Shown piece after piece: positions 25,779-34,866 of a stretch of DNA of 39,451 bases. Location of the stretch: assembly GCA_903873965.1 (NCBI GenBank), contig CAIQQO010000317.1:1-39451 (forward strand), given 5' to 3'. This stretch comes from an uncultured bacterium. GTDB taxonomy: Bacteria; Chloroflexota; Anaerolineae; J036; Brachytrichaceae. The notes beneath the pieces were generated by a model that saw only the letters and a program-made list of their open reading frames with translations, had not been told where the DNA came from and did no database searches. Every line of letters begins with the position of its first letter. Within the stretch, counting starts at the first letter, position 1. The position numbers and the translations under genes are program-made.

Positions 25779-26087
25779 GTCTGGGCAAGACTCCTGCACT
25801 GATTCTATGTCAAGAGGGCGAGACGATAGTCACGTGAAACGTAAAACGTGATGGGGAAGGAATTTCCTTGCGAAGGCGCTTATGTGGGTTGAAGCTCGGG
25901 TAATCAACCTTCGCAAGGGGACGCGGCTCTTCTTATTACGTTTTACGTTTTATGTCGCTTGGGAAACCCTTGCGAAGGGGCTTATTGCAGGTTGAAACTC
26001 GCTTAACCAACCTTCGCAAGGGGACATAGCTCTTCTTTTTACGTTTCACGTTTCACGTTTTACGGGAGCCGGCTTCGCCAGTCAGTT
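25779..26087. other. Intergenic region filled by two tandem repeat units
   Basis: The 309-bp gap holds no gene. Most of it (25833-26064) is the composite repeat described separately. It also has to contain the 3' end of the DUF11 gene transcript and the promoter of the SLC13-type gene. Confidence 0.6.
25833..26064. repeat. Composite repeat, two tandem inverted-repeat units with heptamer ends
   Basis: Left end: inverted heptamers CGTGAAACGTAAAACGTG (25833-25850). Unit 1 has arms CCTTGCGAAGG (25866-25876) and CCTTCGCAAGG (25908-25918), followed by ACGCGGCTCTTCTT and heptamers starting at 25938 and 25945. Unit 2 has arms at 25968-25978 and 26011-26021, followed by ACATAGCTCTTCTT and heptamers at 26041, 26048, 26055 and 26062. 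The loops share GTTGAA(G/A)CTCG. The ends thus form terminal inverted repeats, like a MITE-type element. Confidence 0.8.
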
Positions 26088-29000
26088 CTACTTCAACACA
26101 ATCGGCGTATAGCACCTCCCCGTGATTGCCCATGCTGCTGTTGCCATGCTGGTGTTGTTGGCGTAGTCAGGTTCAACGCTGGCCTGGTTGGTATCGTTAA
26201 ACGATGCCGTCGTGACGAACGAATCGCCCAACTCTACTGACATCGGCACGCGCACATTCACTTCGACCATGTTGCGCCAGCCATTTCCCATCCTGCCACG
26301 CACCCAGAGGAGGTACTGACCGTAAATACCATCCGGTGCAGGGGTGGCAGAGACCAGGGTCAGCCCATCAGCCAGTTGATATACCAGCCACGATGCTTCG
26401 CCGTTCGCCTGCCACTGGTCGCTCAGGTTGCCATACACAACCTGATACGTGATGACTTGACCTGGACGCACCAGGCCATCGATGGAGATGTGTCTTGCGA
26501 ACAAATCCGGGCCGGAACCACTCACCTGCGTGAATGTGTTGTCGGCGGTATAAGTGTCACCTTCTGGAATACTGGCGCTGACGATATTAGTGAAGCGCAA
26601 CCCGGGTTGGTCAACTATCGCCGGATCCAATTTGACTGCAAGGTAGATTCCAAGCGTGTCCCCTGCGCGCAACCCGCTAATGTTAAATGTCGCGTAATCC
26701 GAGTGCGATGTATCCTCGGTAACATTGGCGTACCCCGGATTCCACTGTTGGAACCATGCCGACAACGTCGTCGAGACCGGATAGGTGTCGGTAATCGTCA
26801 TACCCTCGATGTTGACGTCGCCGTGGTTCTCAACGTGGATCGTATATTGAATCTCGTCGGATCCGTTCCAGCGCGCCTCTTTCCACACACGCAGGTTCGG
26901 TCCACCCGGATACAGCACTTCCGACACGCTGGCGCTGTTATTCCACGGCGCATCATCGCCATCGCTGCTGCTAATACTCACATAGTTGGTGAGTACCGTC
27001 CCGGGCGTCAGATCAGAGTCAATCTGCACCTGCAACTGGAAGCTAAACCAGTTGCCGGCAATCTGCGTTCCCAAGTCCCAGGTATAGGTATTGCCGTTCT
27101 GCTCATCCCACGGAACATCGACCCAGCCGGTAGGTGTTCCATAGCCCGCCTGAATCAGGCTCGTGCCGGGCGGCAGTGTATCGACAACCTGAACAAGGCT
27201 AGCCGGCATATTGCCGTTGTTGTTGAAGTCCAGGTTGTACTGGATAGTCTTTCCGGGCACTGTCGCGCCATTGCCAAATGACTTCGACGCTTGCATATCA
27301 TGGCGCGGTGTCCCGACGCGCACATCATTGCCAGCGCTGTTGTTCCCCGTATCGATGTCGTTCGACGTATCAATCCGCAGCTCGTTGTGCAGGTTGGTAT
27401 CGGGCGCCAGAGCAGCGTCCAGTTCGATCACCAGGTACAACCGGTTGCCGGACTGCCCCATGATTGTGTCGCGCACCCAGGCAAGCTCGGTTCCTGTAAG
27501 CACCAGCGCCCAGCCAATCTCATCGGCCCACCACCGCACGAAGCTGGTGGAAATGGGCAACGTATCGGTCAGTCGCACGGCGCCGCTGCCGGTGCTGCCA
27601 TTGTTGTTGTAGTCAATCTGCCAGATCATCTGCTGCCCGTTCACTGGATCACCCGTGCGCGGATTCAGGTACACTGACAGATCGGTGTTGTTACTGACGA
27701 TGTTCACGTCAACGGAAGCGCTATTGTCTCCGGGGTTCGATTCGGTTTGCGGCGAACCAATCACCGCCTCATTGTGTGCGCTGCCGGCGCTCATTGCTGC
27801 ATCGAACTCGACTATGAGCAGCACAGACTTCTCTTCATATGAGCGCATATGACCCACGGTGATGACGACCTGATTGCCCATCAACGCATAGGGATACCCC
27901 GAACTCAGGCTGACAAACGTGGCGCTCACCGGCAACGTATCGGTGATGATCACATCATTGGCAGGCACCTGCTGGACGCGCGGGCGCAATTCGTAGATAT
28001 AGCGGCCACCCGGCGCTCCCTCACCGTTGCCGTACCCGTTCATACTCAGCGCCAGATCCACTGCGCCAAAGTTAATGTAGACGCGTTCGTGGTTAGCATC
28101 CAATGTACCGATCTGCCCGGTATCCTGTGGTTGCAAGTCATAGTTCAACTGACCACCGCCCAAGTTCGTATCGATCTGGTAAAAGCCGGTAATCGAGGTG
28201 GTAAAGAGATAACCCTTAATGCTTCCGACATCAAGTTGCATCGTCGTGCTGGGCGGACCATAGCCGGTGACAATATTCGTGTCGGGATTCGACGCGACGG
28301 TCAGCGTCAGCGGCGCGTGAATCGTCACGGATACCGCACCAGCACTCACCGTGATGGTGTCGCCGGTGGTGATATCCACACCTTGCACGGGCAGGCCATA
28401 ATTGCCATTGCTGTCAGCCGTTGAGTGGAAGGTGGCGCCGTTGACCTGCGCGGTGATGGCGGCGTTGGGCACGGTAGAACCGTTGATGCCGTCAGAGTCA
28501 AGATCGACATCCACCCGCAGCGCGTTACGCACGATTCCCACAGTATTGCCATCGGATCGCAGGTACCACAAAACGACCATGTCGGCTTTCTCCACCTGGA
28601 ACGGGCTGAAGTCAATGCGGTAATCGCACGCGCCGTTGGTCGTGGTGATCACGCTGCCAGGGGCGCCCATCACCCACACATCAGACTGAATATTGGCCGG
28701 GCAGGCCGGTGCGCTGACGTGGCCGCTAATGGTGTTGGTCACGACTGTGCCAGACATGGGGATGACATCGATCGATGCCGTTACTCCAATGGAGGAGGCA
28801 ATATCAATGACATCGTTGACCTGTATATTGGCGTTATTCCCGTAAAAGCCGATGAAGAAATTGCCGTTGCCGTCAGCATCCTGCACCTGCGTATCTACAG
28901 GCAGGCCGGCATGCATCAGGGTCACTGTGATTGTTGTGCCGGGCAGCGTATTACCGTTAACCCACGAATGGCTCTGGTTCACCTGCACTTGCACAGATGA

Positions 29001-29153
29001 GCCATTGTCGGCACGAAGAGGCATTTGAAAATCCGGCGGAACGCGCGGAGGCATTCCGGCTGCGGCAGCGGTCAAAGCAACCGCGCATAAACTGACGACA
29101 AATCCGGTCCCAGTGATCGGGGCCAGTGCTAATACACGTTTCATGAGACGCAT
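26088..29153 (-). CDS. Secreted DUF11-repeat protein
   Basis: 1021 residues. The N-terminus MRLMKRVLALAPITGTGFVV plus the hydrophobic stretch to ~AAAAG is a signal peptide. GGAG about eight bases before the ATG supports the start. The N-terminal half (~50-330) has Ig-like modules of the kind used for surface presentation (repeated NGNTLPGTTITVT-like and GYGPPSTTMQLDVG segments). The rest consists of about five DUF11-type units, seen from the recurring YxxxxxNNG strands (MIWQIDYNNNGSTGSG, IQYNLDFNNNGNMP, IQYTIHVENHGDVN) and the TDTLP or TDTYP turns. The C-terminus CYTPIVLK matches the ends of the other secreted proteins here. No enzyme domain is seen; a surface or matrix role is inferred. Confidence 0.88.
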   Translation of the reverse strand: MRLMKRVLALAPITGTGFVVSLCAVALTAAAAGMPPRVPPDFQMPLRADNGSSVQVQVNQSHSWVNGNTLPGTTITVTLMHAGLPVDTQVQDADGNGNFFIGFYGNNANIQVNDVIDIASSIGVTASIDVIPMSGTVVTNTISGHVSAPACPANIQSDVWVMGAPGSVITTTNGACDYRIDFSPFQVEKADMVVLWYLRSDGNTVGIVRNALRVDVDLDSDGINGSTVPNAAITAQVNGATFHSTADSNGNYGLPVQGVDITTGDTITVSAGAVSVTIHAPLTLTVASNPDTNIVTGYGPPSTTMQLDVGSIKGYLFTTSITGFYQIDTNLGGGQLNYDLQPQDTGQIGTLDANHERVYINFGAVDLALSMNGYGNGEGAPGGRYIYELRPRVQQVPANDVIITDTLPVSATFVSLSSGYPYALMGNQVVITVGHMRSYEEKSVLLIVEFDAAMSAGSAHNEAVIGSPQTESNPGDNSASVDVNIVSNNTDLSVYLNPRTGDPVNGQQMIWQIDYNNNGSTGSGAVRLTDTLPISTSFVRWWADEIGWALVLTGTELAWVRDTIMGQSGNRLYLVIELDAALAPDTNLHNELRIDTSNDIDTGNNSAGNDVRVGTPRHDMQASKSFGNGATVPGKTIQYNLDFNNNGNMPASLVQVVDTLPPGTSLIQAGYGTPTGWVDVPWDEQNGNTYTWDLGTQIAGNWFSFQLQVQIDSDLTPGTVLTNYVSISSSDGDDAPWNNSASVSEVLYPGGPNLRVWKEARWNGSDEIQYTIHVENHGDVNIEGMTITDTYPVSTTLSAWFQQWNPGYANVTEDTSHSDYATFNISGLRAGDTLGIYLAVKLDPAIVDQPGLRFTNIVSASIPEGDTYTADNTFTQVSGSGPDLFARHISIDGLVRPGQVITYQVVYGNLSDQWQANGEASWLVYQLADGLTLVSATPAPDGIYGQYLLWVRGRMGNGWRNMVEVNVRVPMSVELGDSFVTTASFNDTNQASVEPDYANNTSMATAAWAITGRCYTPIVLK

Positions 29154-29636
29154 GGTGTTGCTCCGTGTATCGGCGTTCGGCCACTCAGTTAGCGCCCCGT
29201 GGCGTAGAAAGTTTGGATATGGCCGAGATGCGATTTCGCGACGCCGATATCAAACTCAATATGCTTGAAGATTGTTGAAGGAATCACCGTTGCTGACAAT
29301 ACAAATCGCGGTGGCAAGAGTTTTCGCTAATCGATACTACACCTCCTTTGATACCATCTGGATCATGCGCCAAGCCTTCAGAAAGCCCCTCGATTTCGGG
29401 TAGAAATATAGCCGTAGCGAGGGGTATTAATCTTCGCCTTGAATTTGAGTTTAGCACTACCGGCCGTTTCACACAACGCATCACCGTATGGTTTGTGGGT
29501 GGCGCCCGGGGGATACGGAAGATGTCTGAATTACGAATTACACATTGCGTCGATGGGGGCTTTGACCTGTCAGCATCAAATCGTGATCTCGTTTATCATG
29601 ACGGGCGGTTAAACCATGTGCACAAGGTGATGAAAA
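29154..29636. other. Intergenic region between divergent genes
   Basis: 483 bp between the DUF11 protein (minus) and the esterase (plus). Small frames here lack ribosome binding sites and recognisable motifs. A nested hairpin is visible: CCCCTCG (29386-29392) with CGAGGGG (29418-29424), enclosing ATTTC/GAAAT. The region should hold promoters for both directions. Confidence 0.5.
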
Positions 29637-30527
29637 GTGACAGAAAAAACCGACCCGCGTTCAACTCCCGTCCAGCCGGTCCTCGGTATTTCCGAGCAGG
29701 ATAAGGTGTCATCGACGCGCGGTAGAGAGTTCGATGCCCAGTATGTTCTTGGCCCCGATTCGATGCCGCATGAGGGTATTCCACACGGACTGGTGACACA
29801 GTACCACCACACCAGCTCGCTCATTTACCCCGGCGTCGGGCGCGATTACTGGCTGTACGTGCCACAGCAATACAATGCCGCCGTTCCCGCCTGTCTCATG
29901 GTTTTTCAAGACGGCAACGGTTATCTTGGGCAGGATGTCAACGTGCCGGCCGTATTCGATAACCTGATCCATGCCGGCGCGATGCCCGTGACGATCGGTT
30001 TGTTTGTCAATCCGGGCGACAAAGGCCCCGGCAATCCGTTGTGGGGCGGCACGGACAACCGCAGCCTCGAGTATGACTCACTCGGCGATAGCTATGCGCG
30101 GTATTTGATCGAGGAACTCATCCCGGAAATCAGCGGCGTCGTGAACACGGCGTCACAGCCCGATCGGCGCGCCATCTGCGGTTGCAGTTCCGGCGGCATT
30201 TGCGCCTTCACCGTCGCGTGGGAACGTCCCGATGCCTTCCGCAAGGTCGTCAGTCATTGCGGCAGCTTCACGGACATTCGGGCAGGCCACAACTACCCGT
30301 CGGTGATCCGCAAGGCAAGCGCCAAACCACTGCGTGTATCCCTGCAATCGGGCGCGCATGATTTCGATGTCATTTTCGGCAGTTGGCCGGTGGCGAACCA
30401 CGACATGGCCGCAGCGCTGGCTTATCGCGGCTACGACTACCAGTTTATTTTTGGCGAAGGCGGACATAGCCTGAAGCACGGCGCAGCGATCTTCCCCGAT
30501 ACGATGCGCTGGTTGTGGCGGGACTAA
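29637..30527 (+). CDS. Alpha/beta-hydrolase esterase, enterochelin-esterase/CE1-like
   Basis: 296 residues from a GTG at 29637, preceded by AAGGTG seven bases upstream. The pattern is that of the Esterase D/Fes/CE1 group: DYWLYVPQQY, then CLMVFQDGNGYL, then the nucleophile elbow GCSSGG with Ser184, and catalytic His277 in GEGGHSLKHG. The acid is probably the Asp in SGAHDFD (~242-244). No signal peptide is seen, so it is probably cytoplasmic. CE1-like esterases remove acyl or feruloyl groups from sugars or siderophore esters. It is first in a same-strand cluster with an epimerase-like gene (42 bp on) and a GH127-like gene, which points to deacylation of an imported glycan fragment. Confidence 0.87.
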   Translation: MTEKTDPRSTPVQPVLGISEQDKVSSTRGREFDAQYVLGPDSMPHEGIPHGLVTQYHHTSSLIYPGVGRDYWLYVPQQYNAAVPACLMVFQDGNGYLGQDVNVPAVFDNLIHAGAMPVTIGLFVNPGDKGPGNPLWGGTDNRSLEYDSLGDSYARYLIEELIPEISGVVNTASQPDRRAICGCSSGGICAFTVAWERPDAFRKVVSHCGSFTDIRAGHNYPSVIRKASAKPLRVSLQSGAHDFDVIFGSWPVANHDMAAALAYRGYDYQFIFGEGGHSLKHGAAIFPDTMRWLWRD

Positions 30528-30569
30528 TCGACCGCCAATTGTGTTGATGAGTTTTGGGAGATAAAAACA

Positions 30570-31520
30570 ATGACTACACGGATTTATGAGTCGGCCTATA
30601 AAGACCAGGCCGCGATGACGGTTGAATCGGATGTGCTCGCGGCACAGTTCCTGCCGGGCATCGGCTCGAAGCTGGCGTCGTTGCGCATCAAGCCGCTTAA
30701 CCTTGAACTGCTGGTGCAACGCCCCGAGCCTGCCTATCGCCTGCAACCGTATGACGGCGACTACGTGGCCGGCGAGTGCAGCGGCTTCGACGACATGTTC
30801 CCCACCATCGACGCGTGCTACTACCAATCATATCCTTGGAAGGGCACGCCCATCCCGGATCATGGCGAAGTGTGGAGCCTGCCGTGGACGCCAACGATCA
30901 GCGCAGATGGCGCTGAATTGCATCTGGTTACGCGCGGCGTACGCTTTCCATACCGGCTGGAGAAGTGGATCAGCTTCGGGGGCGAGCGCTCGCTGCAGTT
31001 CAAGTATCGGTTGACCAACGAATCGCCCTTCGCGATGGATTACATGTGGGCGGCGCACATGATGATCGAGATGGAAGAAGGCGCTGAGATCATCATGCCG
31101 GCGGGCGTCAAGCACATCGTGACGCGCATCGCGTTCAACGGCGGCCTCGGACAGTATGGCGACATCCTCGATTGGCCGGTGGCGCGGTTGCCCGACGGTT
31201 CGACACGCGACCTGAGCAAGGTGCGCCCGCCCGCTGTGCGCGATGCCGATAAATACTTCGTCAAAGGTCGCATGCCAGAGGGTTGGTGTGCACTCACCTA
31301 CCCCAGCAGCGGTTTCACGCTCAAGGTGACGTTCTCGCAGGACACGGTGCCGTATCTGGGCATCCTGTTGAACGAATGTGGTTGGCGCGACATGTACAAC
31401 ATTTTCATCGAACCCTGCACCGCGTCGTTCGACGACTTGAACGTGGCGAAGGTGCGCGGCGAAGGATCAACCGTCGCCGCGGGCGGCGTAGTCGAGTGGT
31501 CGATGGGCATCGAGGTGTGA
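30570..31520 (+). CDS. Aldose-1-epimerase-superfamily protein
   Basis: 316 residues, typical length for galactose-mutarotase-like folds. GGGAG lies nine bases before the ATG. Visible family features are an early Gly-x-x-Leu strand (PGIGSKLASLRIKPLNLELL), PIPDHGEVWSLPW (which matches the DHGxxxxxxW substrate-side segment of the superfamily) and later LTNESPFAMDYMWAAHM with a central His. I do not see the full GalM catalytic set, so it may be a mutarotase for an unusual sugar or a non-catalytic sugar-binding relative. It lies between the esterase and the GH127-like gene, with 42- and 50-bp gaps, probably in one transcript. Confidence 0.78.
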   Translation: MTTRIYESAYKDQAAMTVESDVLAAQFLPGIGSKLASLRIKPLNLELLVQRPEPAYRLQPYDGDYVAGECSGFDDMFPTIDACYYQSYPWKGTPIPDHGEVWSLPWTPTISADGAELHLVTRGVRFPYRLEKWISFGGERSLQFKYRLTNESPFAMDYMWAAHMMIEMEEGAEIIMPAGVKHIVTRIAFNGGLGQYGDILDWPVARLPDGSTRDLSKVRPPAVRDADKYFVKGRMPEGWCALTYPSSGFTLKVTFSQDTVPYLGILLNECGWRDMYNIFIEPCTASFDDLNVAKVRGEGSTVAAGGVVEWSMGIEV

Positions 31521-31570
31521 TGGTGCAACGGTATCAACAATCCGGATTTGAATGGACGGCGAGGTGATTG

Positions 31571-33352
31571 ATGGAAGCAGAAACGGGATCGGTAATTCAC
31601 GGACTGAATGGAACGATACGCGATGTGCATGAGACGCACCCGCACCCTGATGGAGCGCATACCAACGACATCGACCTGCAACGCATGGCCGGCTGGGCGA
31701 TGCATTACCTGATCCACACGCCGCGCGCCGACCTCGACTATGAGCCGGTGTTCCAGTGTCACCCGTTGAAATGCCCGCCTGTACCTACCGGCCTCGATGT
31801 CGTTGTCCCATGCGATACCGATGCGCGCATGAACTGGGAGTGGTACTACATGCGTGAAGTGTCCGGCTCCACGGCCGGGCAGATCGAAGAAGCCGGGTTT
31901 CATCGCCGCATGCTGAGCTATGTGCAGGACGACGGCGCAGTGCTGTGTCACCCCGGCTGTTACAACGAAGGCGACATTAACCACGTCTACACGCGCGACG
32001 AGTATGTCTATCACGTCTGGGGCGCGACCAAAATCCTGCACGCGCTGGCCGAGGACTATCGGCGCGGCGGCAACGTCGAGTCGAAAACGACGGCGCGCAA
32101 GATCATGCGGCGGTTGAAAGCGCTGGCCGTTTACCCGCGCCCGGATCAATGTTACCTGCCGGCCGGTATGGGCGCTGTGCGTCAGGATGGCGTCCCCATC
32201 CCCAACTACTGGAACAAGATGCCGGCTCCGCTGGTCGAACCCTTGATCAACTATTACCTCGCCAGCGGCGACGTCGAGGCGCTCGACTTCGCGCGCCAGT
32301 ATGCCGAGGGCATCATGGCCGGCATCCAGCCCGATGGCATCAAGATCGGGCGGCTTGCGCCGGGGCATTTTGATAGCGGACACGGCCACGCCACGCTGCA
32401 CGCGCTGTGGGGCATTGCGCATCTTGGCGCGATCACGGGAGAGCGCCGTTATACCGACTTCGCCAAGGCATCGCTCGATTGGATGCTGGCGCAGGGAACG
32501 GGAGCGGGCTGGTTCCCGGCTGCGCCTGAATGGGCGACCAACTGCAACGAGACTTGCTGCGTATCCGACGTCATGTCGATTGCAGCGCTGGTAGCGCGCG
32601 CTGGGCACCCCGACTACTTCGACCATGTTGAACGCTATATGCGCAACCATATCAGCAACCTGCAGTTCATTGTCACGCCCGAGTTCGAAGCGTATTACCG
32701 TGAACTGAACCACGCTGCCGGCGCGGATGCTGTGGCGCAGGGGCTGACCGAACTACGCAAGTTTCAAGGCGGCGTCATCGGTGGATCAGGATTGACCGAC
32801 ATCGAAAACACACTGCTGGGGCGCGTGTCGGGCTACGAGATGTTTGGTTGCTGCGCGCCCGAAGGCATGCGCGCTATCTACACCACATGGTCGAACGTGA
32901 TCGACCGATTGCCGCAGTCGCCACTCGGCCCTGCCGGCGTCTACGTCAACCTGTGCCTTAGCCGCGAATCGCCGTGGGGGCGCGTGATCTCGCATTTCCC
33001 CGCTTCGGGCGGCCTGACGGTACAGGCAACGGTGAACGACACCTTCTTCGTGCGGCCGCCGCATTGGGCGCAGCGCGATCAGGTGACAGCAACGGTGGGA
33101 ACTCAGCCTGTTCCAGTGCAATGGTCCGGCGCGTATGTGCGCTTCGATGGCGTCGCTCGCGGCGACACCCTGACCGTCCACTACCCGCTCATCGGTTTTT
33201 CCCACGATGTTGAGGGCTCATGGCGCACGCACGCGCCTGACCTGCATCTTACTTATCAATGGCGCGGGAACATGGTGACGGCGGCTGAACCCGCCGGCAT
33301 TACCCCGATGTTCAACGCCTGGCCGCGCGAGTTACCGATGCTGAACGCGTAG
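31571..33352 (+). CDS. GH127-like beta-L-arabinofuranosidase candidate (DUF1680)
   Basis: 593 residues from the ATG at 31571, with GAGGTG four bases upstream; a TTG at 31568 is less likely. The protein reads as an alpha/alpha-barrel followed by beta domains, like GH127/GH146. The unusual catalytic metal site of that group is visible: Glu327-Thr-Cys329 (NCNETCC) and Cys427-Cys428 (GCCAPEG). In HypBA1 the matching Glu, Cys, Cys, Cys bind zinc and one Cys is the nucleophile. The acid/base Glu should lie ~15 residues before the ETC motif; Glu320 (AAPEWAT) is only seven before, so this needs structural alignment. No signal peptide is present. The 3' end overlaps the convergent membrane-protein gene by 21 bp. 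Confidence 0.84.
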   Translation: MEAETGSVIHGLNGTIRDVHETHPHPDGAHTNDIDLQRMAGWAMHYLIHTPRADLDYEPVFQCHPLKCPPVPTGLDVVVPCDTDARMNWEWYYMREVSGSTAGQIEEAGFHRRMLSYVQDDGAVLCHPGCYNEGDINHVYTRDEYVYHVWGATKILHALAEDYRRGGNVESKTTARKIMRRLKALAVYPRPDQCYLPAGMGAVRQDGVPIPNYWNKMPAPLVEPLINYYLASGDVEALDFARQYAEGIMAGIQPDGIKIGRLAPGHFDSGHGHATLHALWGIAHLGAITGERRYTDFAKASLDWMLAQGTGAGWFPAAPEWATNCNETCCVSDVMSIAALVARAGHPDYFDHVERYMRNHISNLQFIVTPEFEAYYRELNHAAGADAVAQGLTELRKFQGGVIGGSGLTDIENTLLGRVSGYEMFGCCAPEGMRAIYTTWSNVIDRLPQSPLGPAGVYVNLCLSRESPWGRVISHFPASGGLTVQATVNDTFFVRPPHWAQRDQVTATVGTQPVPVQWSGAYVRFDGVARGDTLTVHYPLIGFSHDVEGSWRTHAPDLHLTYQWRGNMVTAAEPAGITPMFNAWPRELPMLNA

Positions 33353-34510
33353 GCGCATCAAATGAGAGAGAAGAGGAACGCCGAGCGCCACTCCTCTTCT
33401 CCTCTGCGCCTCGGCTCCATTTTGCTGCTGGCCTCGCGTAGTAAGGAGGGATGGCGCAGGCGCCGGTTGAGGCACACGCGCGTAAACCTCATCCGACACG
33501 GCCATGTGCAGGTGCGCCTGCATCAGCGCCGCGGCCATGTCGATCGTGCCGTACGCCAGTGCACAGGCCACTGGGCTGACGGTTGACATTATGGCGGCCA
33601 CTCCGGTCAAACTAAAACCCTGCATCAGCGCCGGCATGAACATCGAGTCTGCATAGGAGACGGGCAGCCCGATAAACAAATATGCCAGGCAGCCGTCAAC
33701 CACGTCCACGCCAATCGCAATGGCCATTACCATGCACGCCCCGGAGACGAGCGTCCTCGCAGACCACGATCGCCACACAAATTGGCGATTCAGAACAATC
33801 GCTGATCTAAAGGAAAGTGGAAGGTAGAGCAATACGGCCAGAATGACAAAGCCAATGATGAACGGCGTCATGTTCCGGTCGGGCATGGCGGCTGGTACTG
33901 TATTCGCCACGCTCAGGCTGAACACTTCCACATGATGCTGCACTTGCAAGCGCATGGCTTCGCCTGTGATGACGGCAAACCCCTCGTTGAGCGTTTGCAT
34001 GAGCGATCCGAGCACAGGAACCGGAAACGGCGCGGCGCTGACCACAAACTGTTTCACGGTACCCGTCACGAACGCCGGTATCCATAGCCTTAAGCAAAAC
34101 AGGAGCAGCGCAGTGGCAATACAAAAAACCGCCGCATGAATAAGGGACCACAAGGCCAGTGGACGCCAGTGTTTCAGCGCGGATTTCCACGCCTGCCTGA
34201 CACAGGTGGTTGTCTGGCGCGCCGCCAGCGCTGTCATAGCGCCGCGATTAAGCAGGTACGCCAAAGCAACAATGATGGCGCAGATCAACCATACGCCATT
34301 GATCAGTCCCGGCGAGTTGTGTTCGGGAGACAGCCCTGTTACCGCCAAGGCGATAATGGCGTCGCAACACCAGCCAATCACGAGGCACCCCACCAGTGGG
34401 ACGGTCTGCTCTTGTATTGTCGTCATGACACGGCCAAGCACACTAAGCACCGAAACAGTTGCACTAGCTCGAACCTGACTATGTACCGAATTGCTGTACC
34501 TGCTCTTCAT
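33332..34510 (-). CDS. Polytopic membrane protein of unknown function
   Basis: 392 residues with about six or seven hydrophobic segments, including LVGCLVIGWCCDAIIALAV, LICAIIVALAYLL and ACMVMAIAIGVDVVDGCLAYL. I do not recognise the family; a loose likeness to glycerophosphodiester-phosphodiesterase-type membrane domains or DUF975-type proteins would need profile searches. The ATG at 34510 has AAGGAG about seven bases upstream. The last ~35 residues (from LLTTRGQQQN) are hydrophilic, and part is encoded by an intergenic-type inverted repeat (33368-33401), so the original stop may have been lost. The gene is divergent from the response-regulator gene. Confidence 0.75.
   Translation of the reverse strand: MKSRYSNSVHSQVRASATVSVLSVLGRVMTTIQEQTVPLVGCLVIGWCCDAIIALAVTGLSPEHNSPGLINGVWLICAIIVALAYLLNRGAMTALAARQTTTCVRQAWKSALKHWRPLALWSLIHAAVFCIATALLLFCLRLWIPAFVTGTVKQFVVSAAPFPVPVLGSLMQTLNEGFAVITGEAMRLQVQHHVEVFSLSVANTVPAAMPDRNMTPFIIGFVILAVLLYLPLSFRSAIVLNRQFVWRSWSARTLVSGACMVMAIAIGVDVVDGCLAYLFIGLPVSYADSMFMPALMQGFSLTGVAAIMSTVSPVACALAYGTIDMAAALMQAHLHMAVSDEVYARVPQPAPAPSLLTTRGQQQNGAEAQRRRGVALGVPLLSHLMRLRVQHR
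33368..33401. repeat. Inverted repeat GAGAAGAGGA/TCCTCTTCTC
   Basis: Perfect 10-bp arms at 33368-33377 and 33392-33401, followed by CTCTGCGCCTCGGC. The sequence style matches other intergenic inverted repeats in this window. Here it lies inside the 3' end of the membrane-protein frame. Confidence 0.6.
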
Positions 34511-34866
34511 GATCCAGACTCCTTACAGGTGGGAACTGGGTCCACCCTTATGCATCACTTGTAGATACTTGCGAGATCGTTTTCAGAGCATAAGCTGGCA
34601 CTTCACCAAAAAGCTGACTTTTTTTGTCATGTTCATGACACGTTTCTTGTCAATTCTTGTCATGATTCATGTTTTTCTCAGCTATTCGCTACATACAGAC
34701 AGTCGAGACTCTTGTTACATAAAACTTCAACGGGACGAACGCAGGGGAACCCATGTGGCAGCACCCGATTTGCAGGCATTGTCACTGTGCTGCAATTCGA
34801 ATAGAATAGGCTTGTCACGGATACTCGAACTTGGCGCTTCAATGAGGCACCGACGGAGAACACATT
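34511..34866. promoter_or_regulatory. Divergent promoter region with TTGTCATG-type repeats
   Basis: A 356-bp AT-richer gap between the membrane protein and the response regulator. It has a palindrome TGTCATG-TT-CATGACA (34625-34640) and two direct copies of TTCTTGTCA (34645-34653, 34655-34663), the second followed by TGATTCATG. Spacing of about 10 bp between the TTGTCA units places them on one helix face. This is a candidate binding site for the adjacent LuxR-type regulator. No gene is seen in the gap. Confidence 0.5.

Noticed and set aside
29348..29704. 118-codon plus-strand frame and a 66-codon minus-strand frame in the same gap
   Set aside because: No ribosome binding site or domain; the first overlaps the well-supported esterase start in another frame.
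31298..32713. 471-codon minus-strand frame
   Set aside because: Antisense to the epimerase-like and GH127-like genes, which carry clear motifs; low-complexity composition and no family resemblance.
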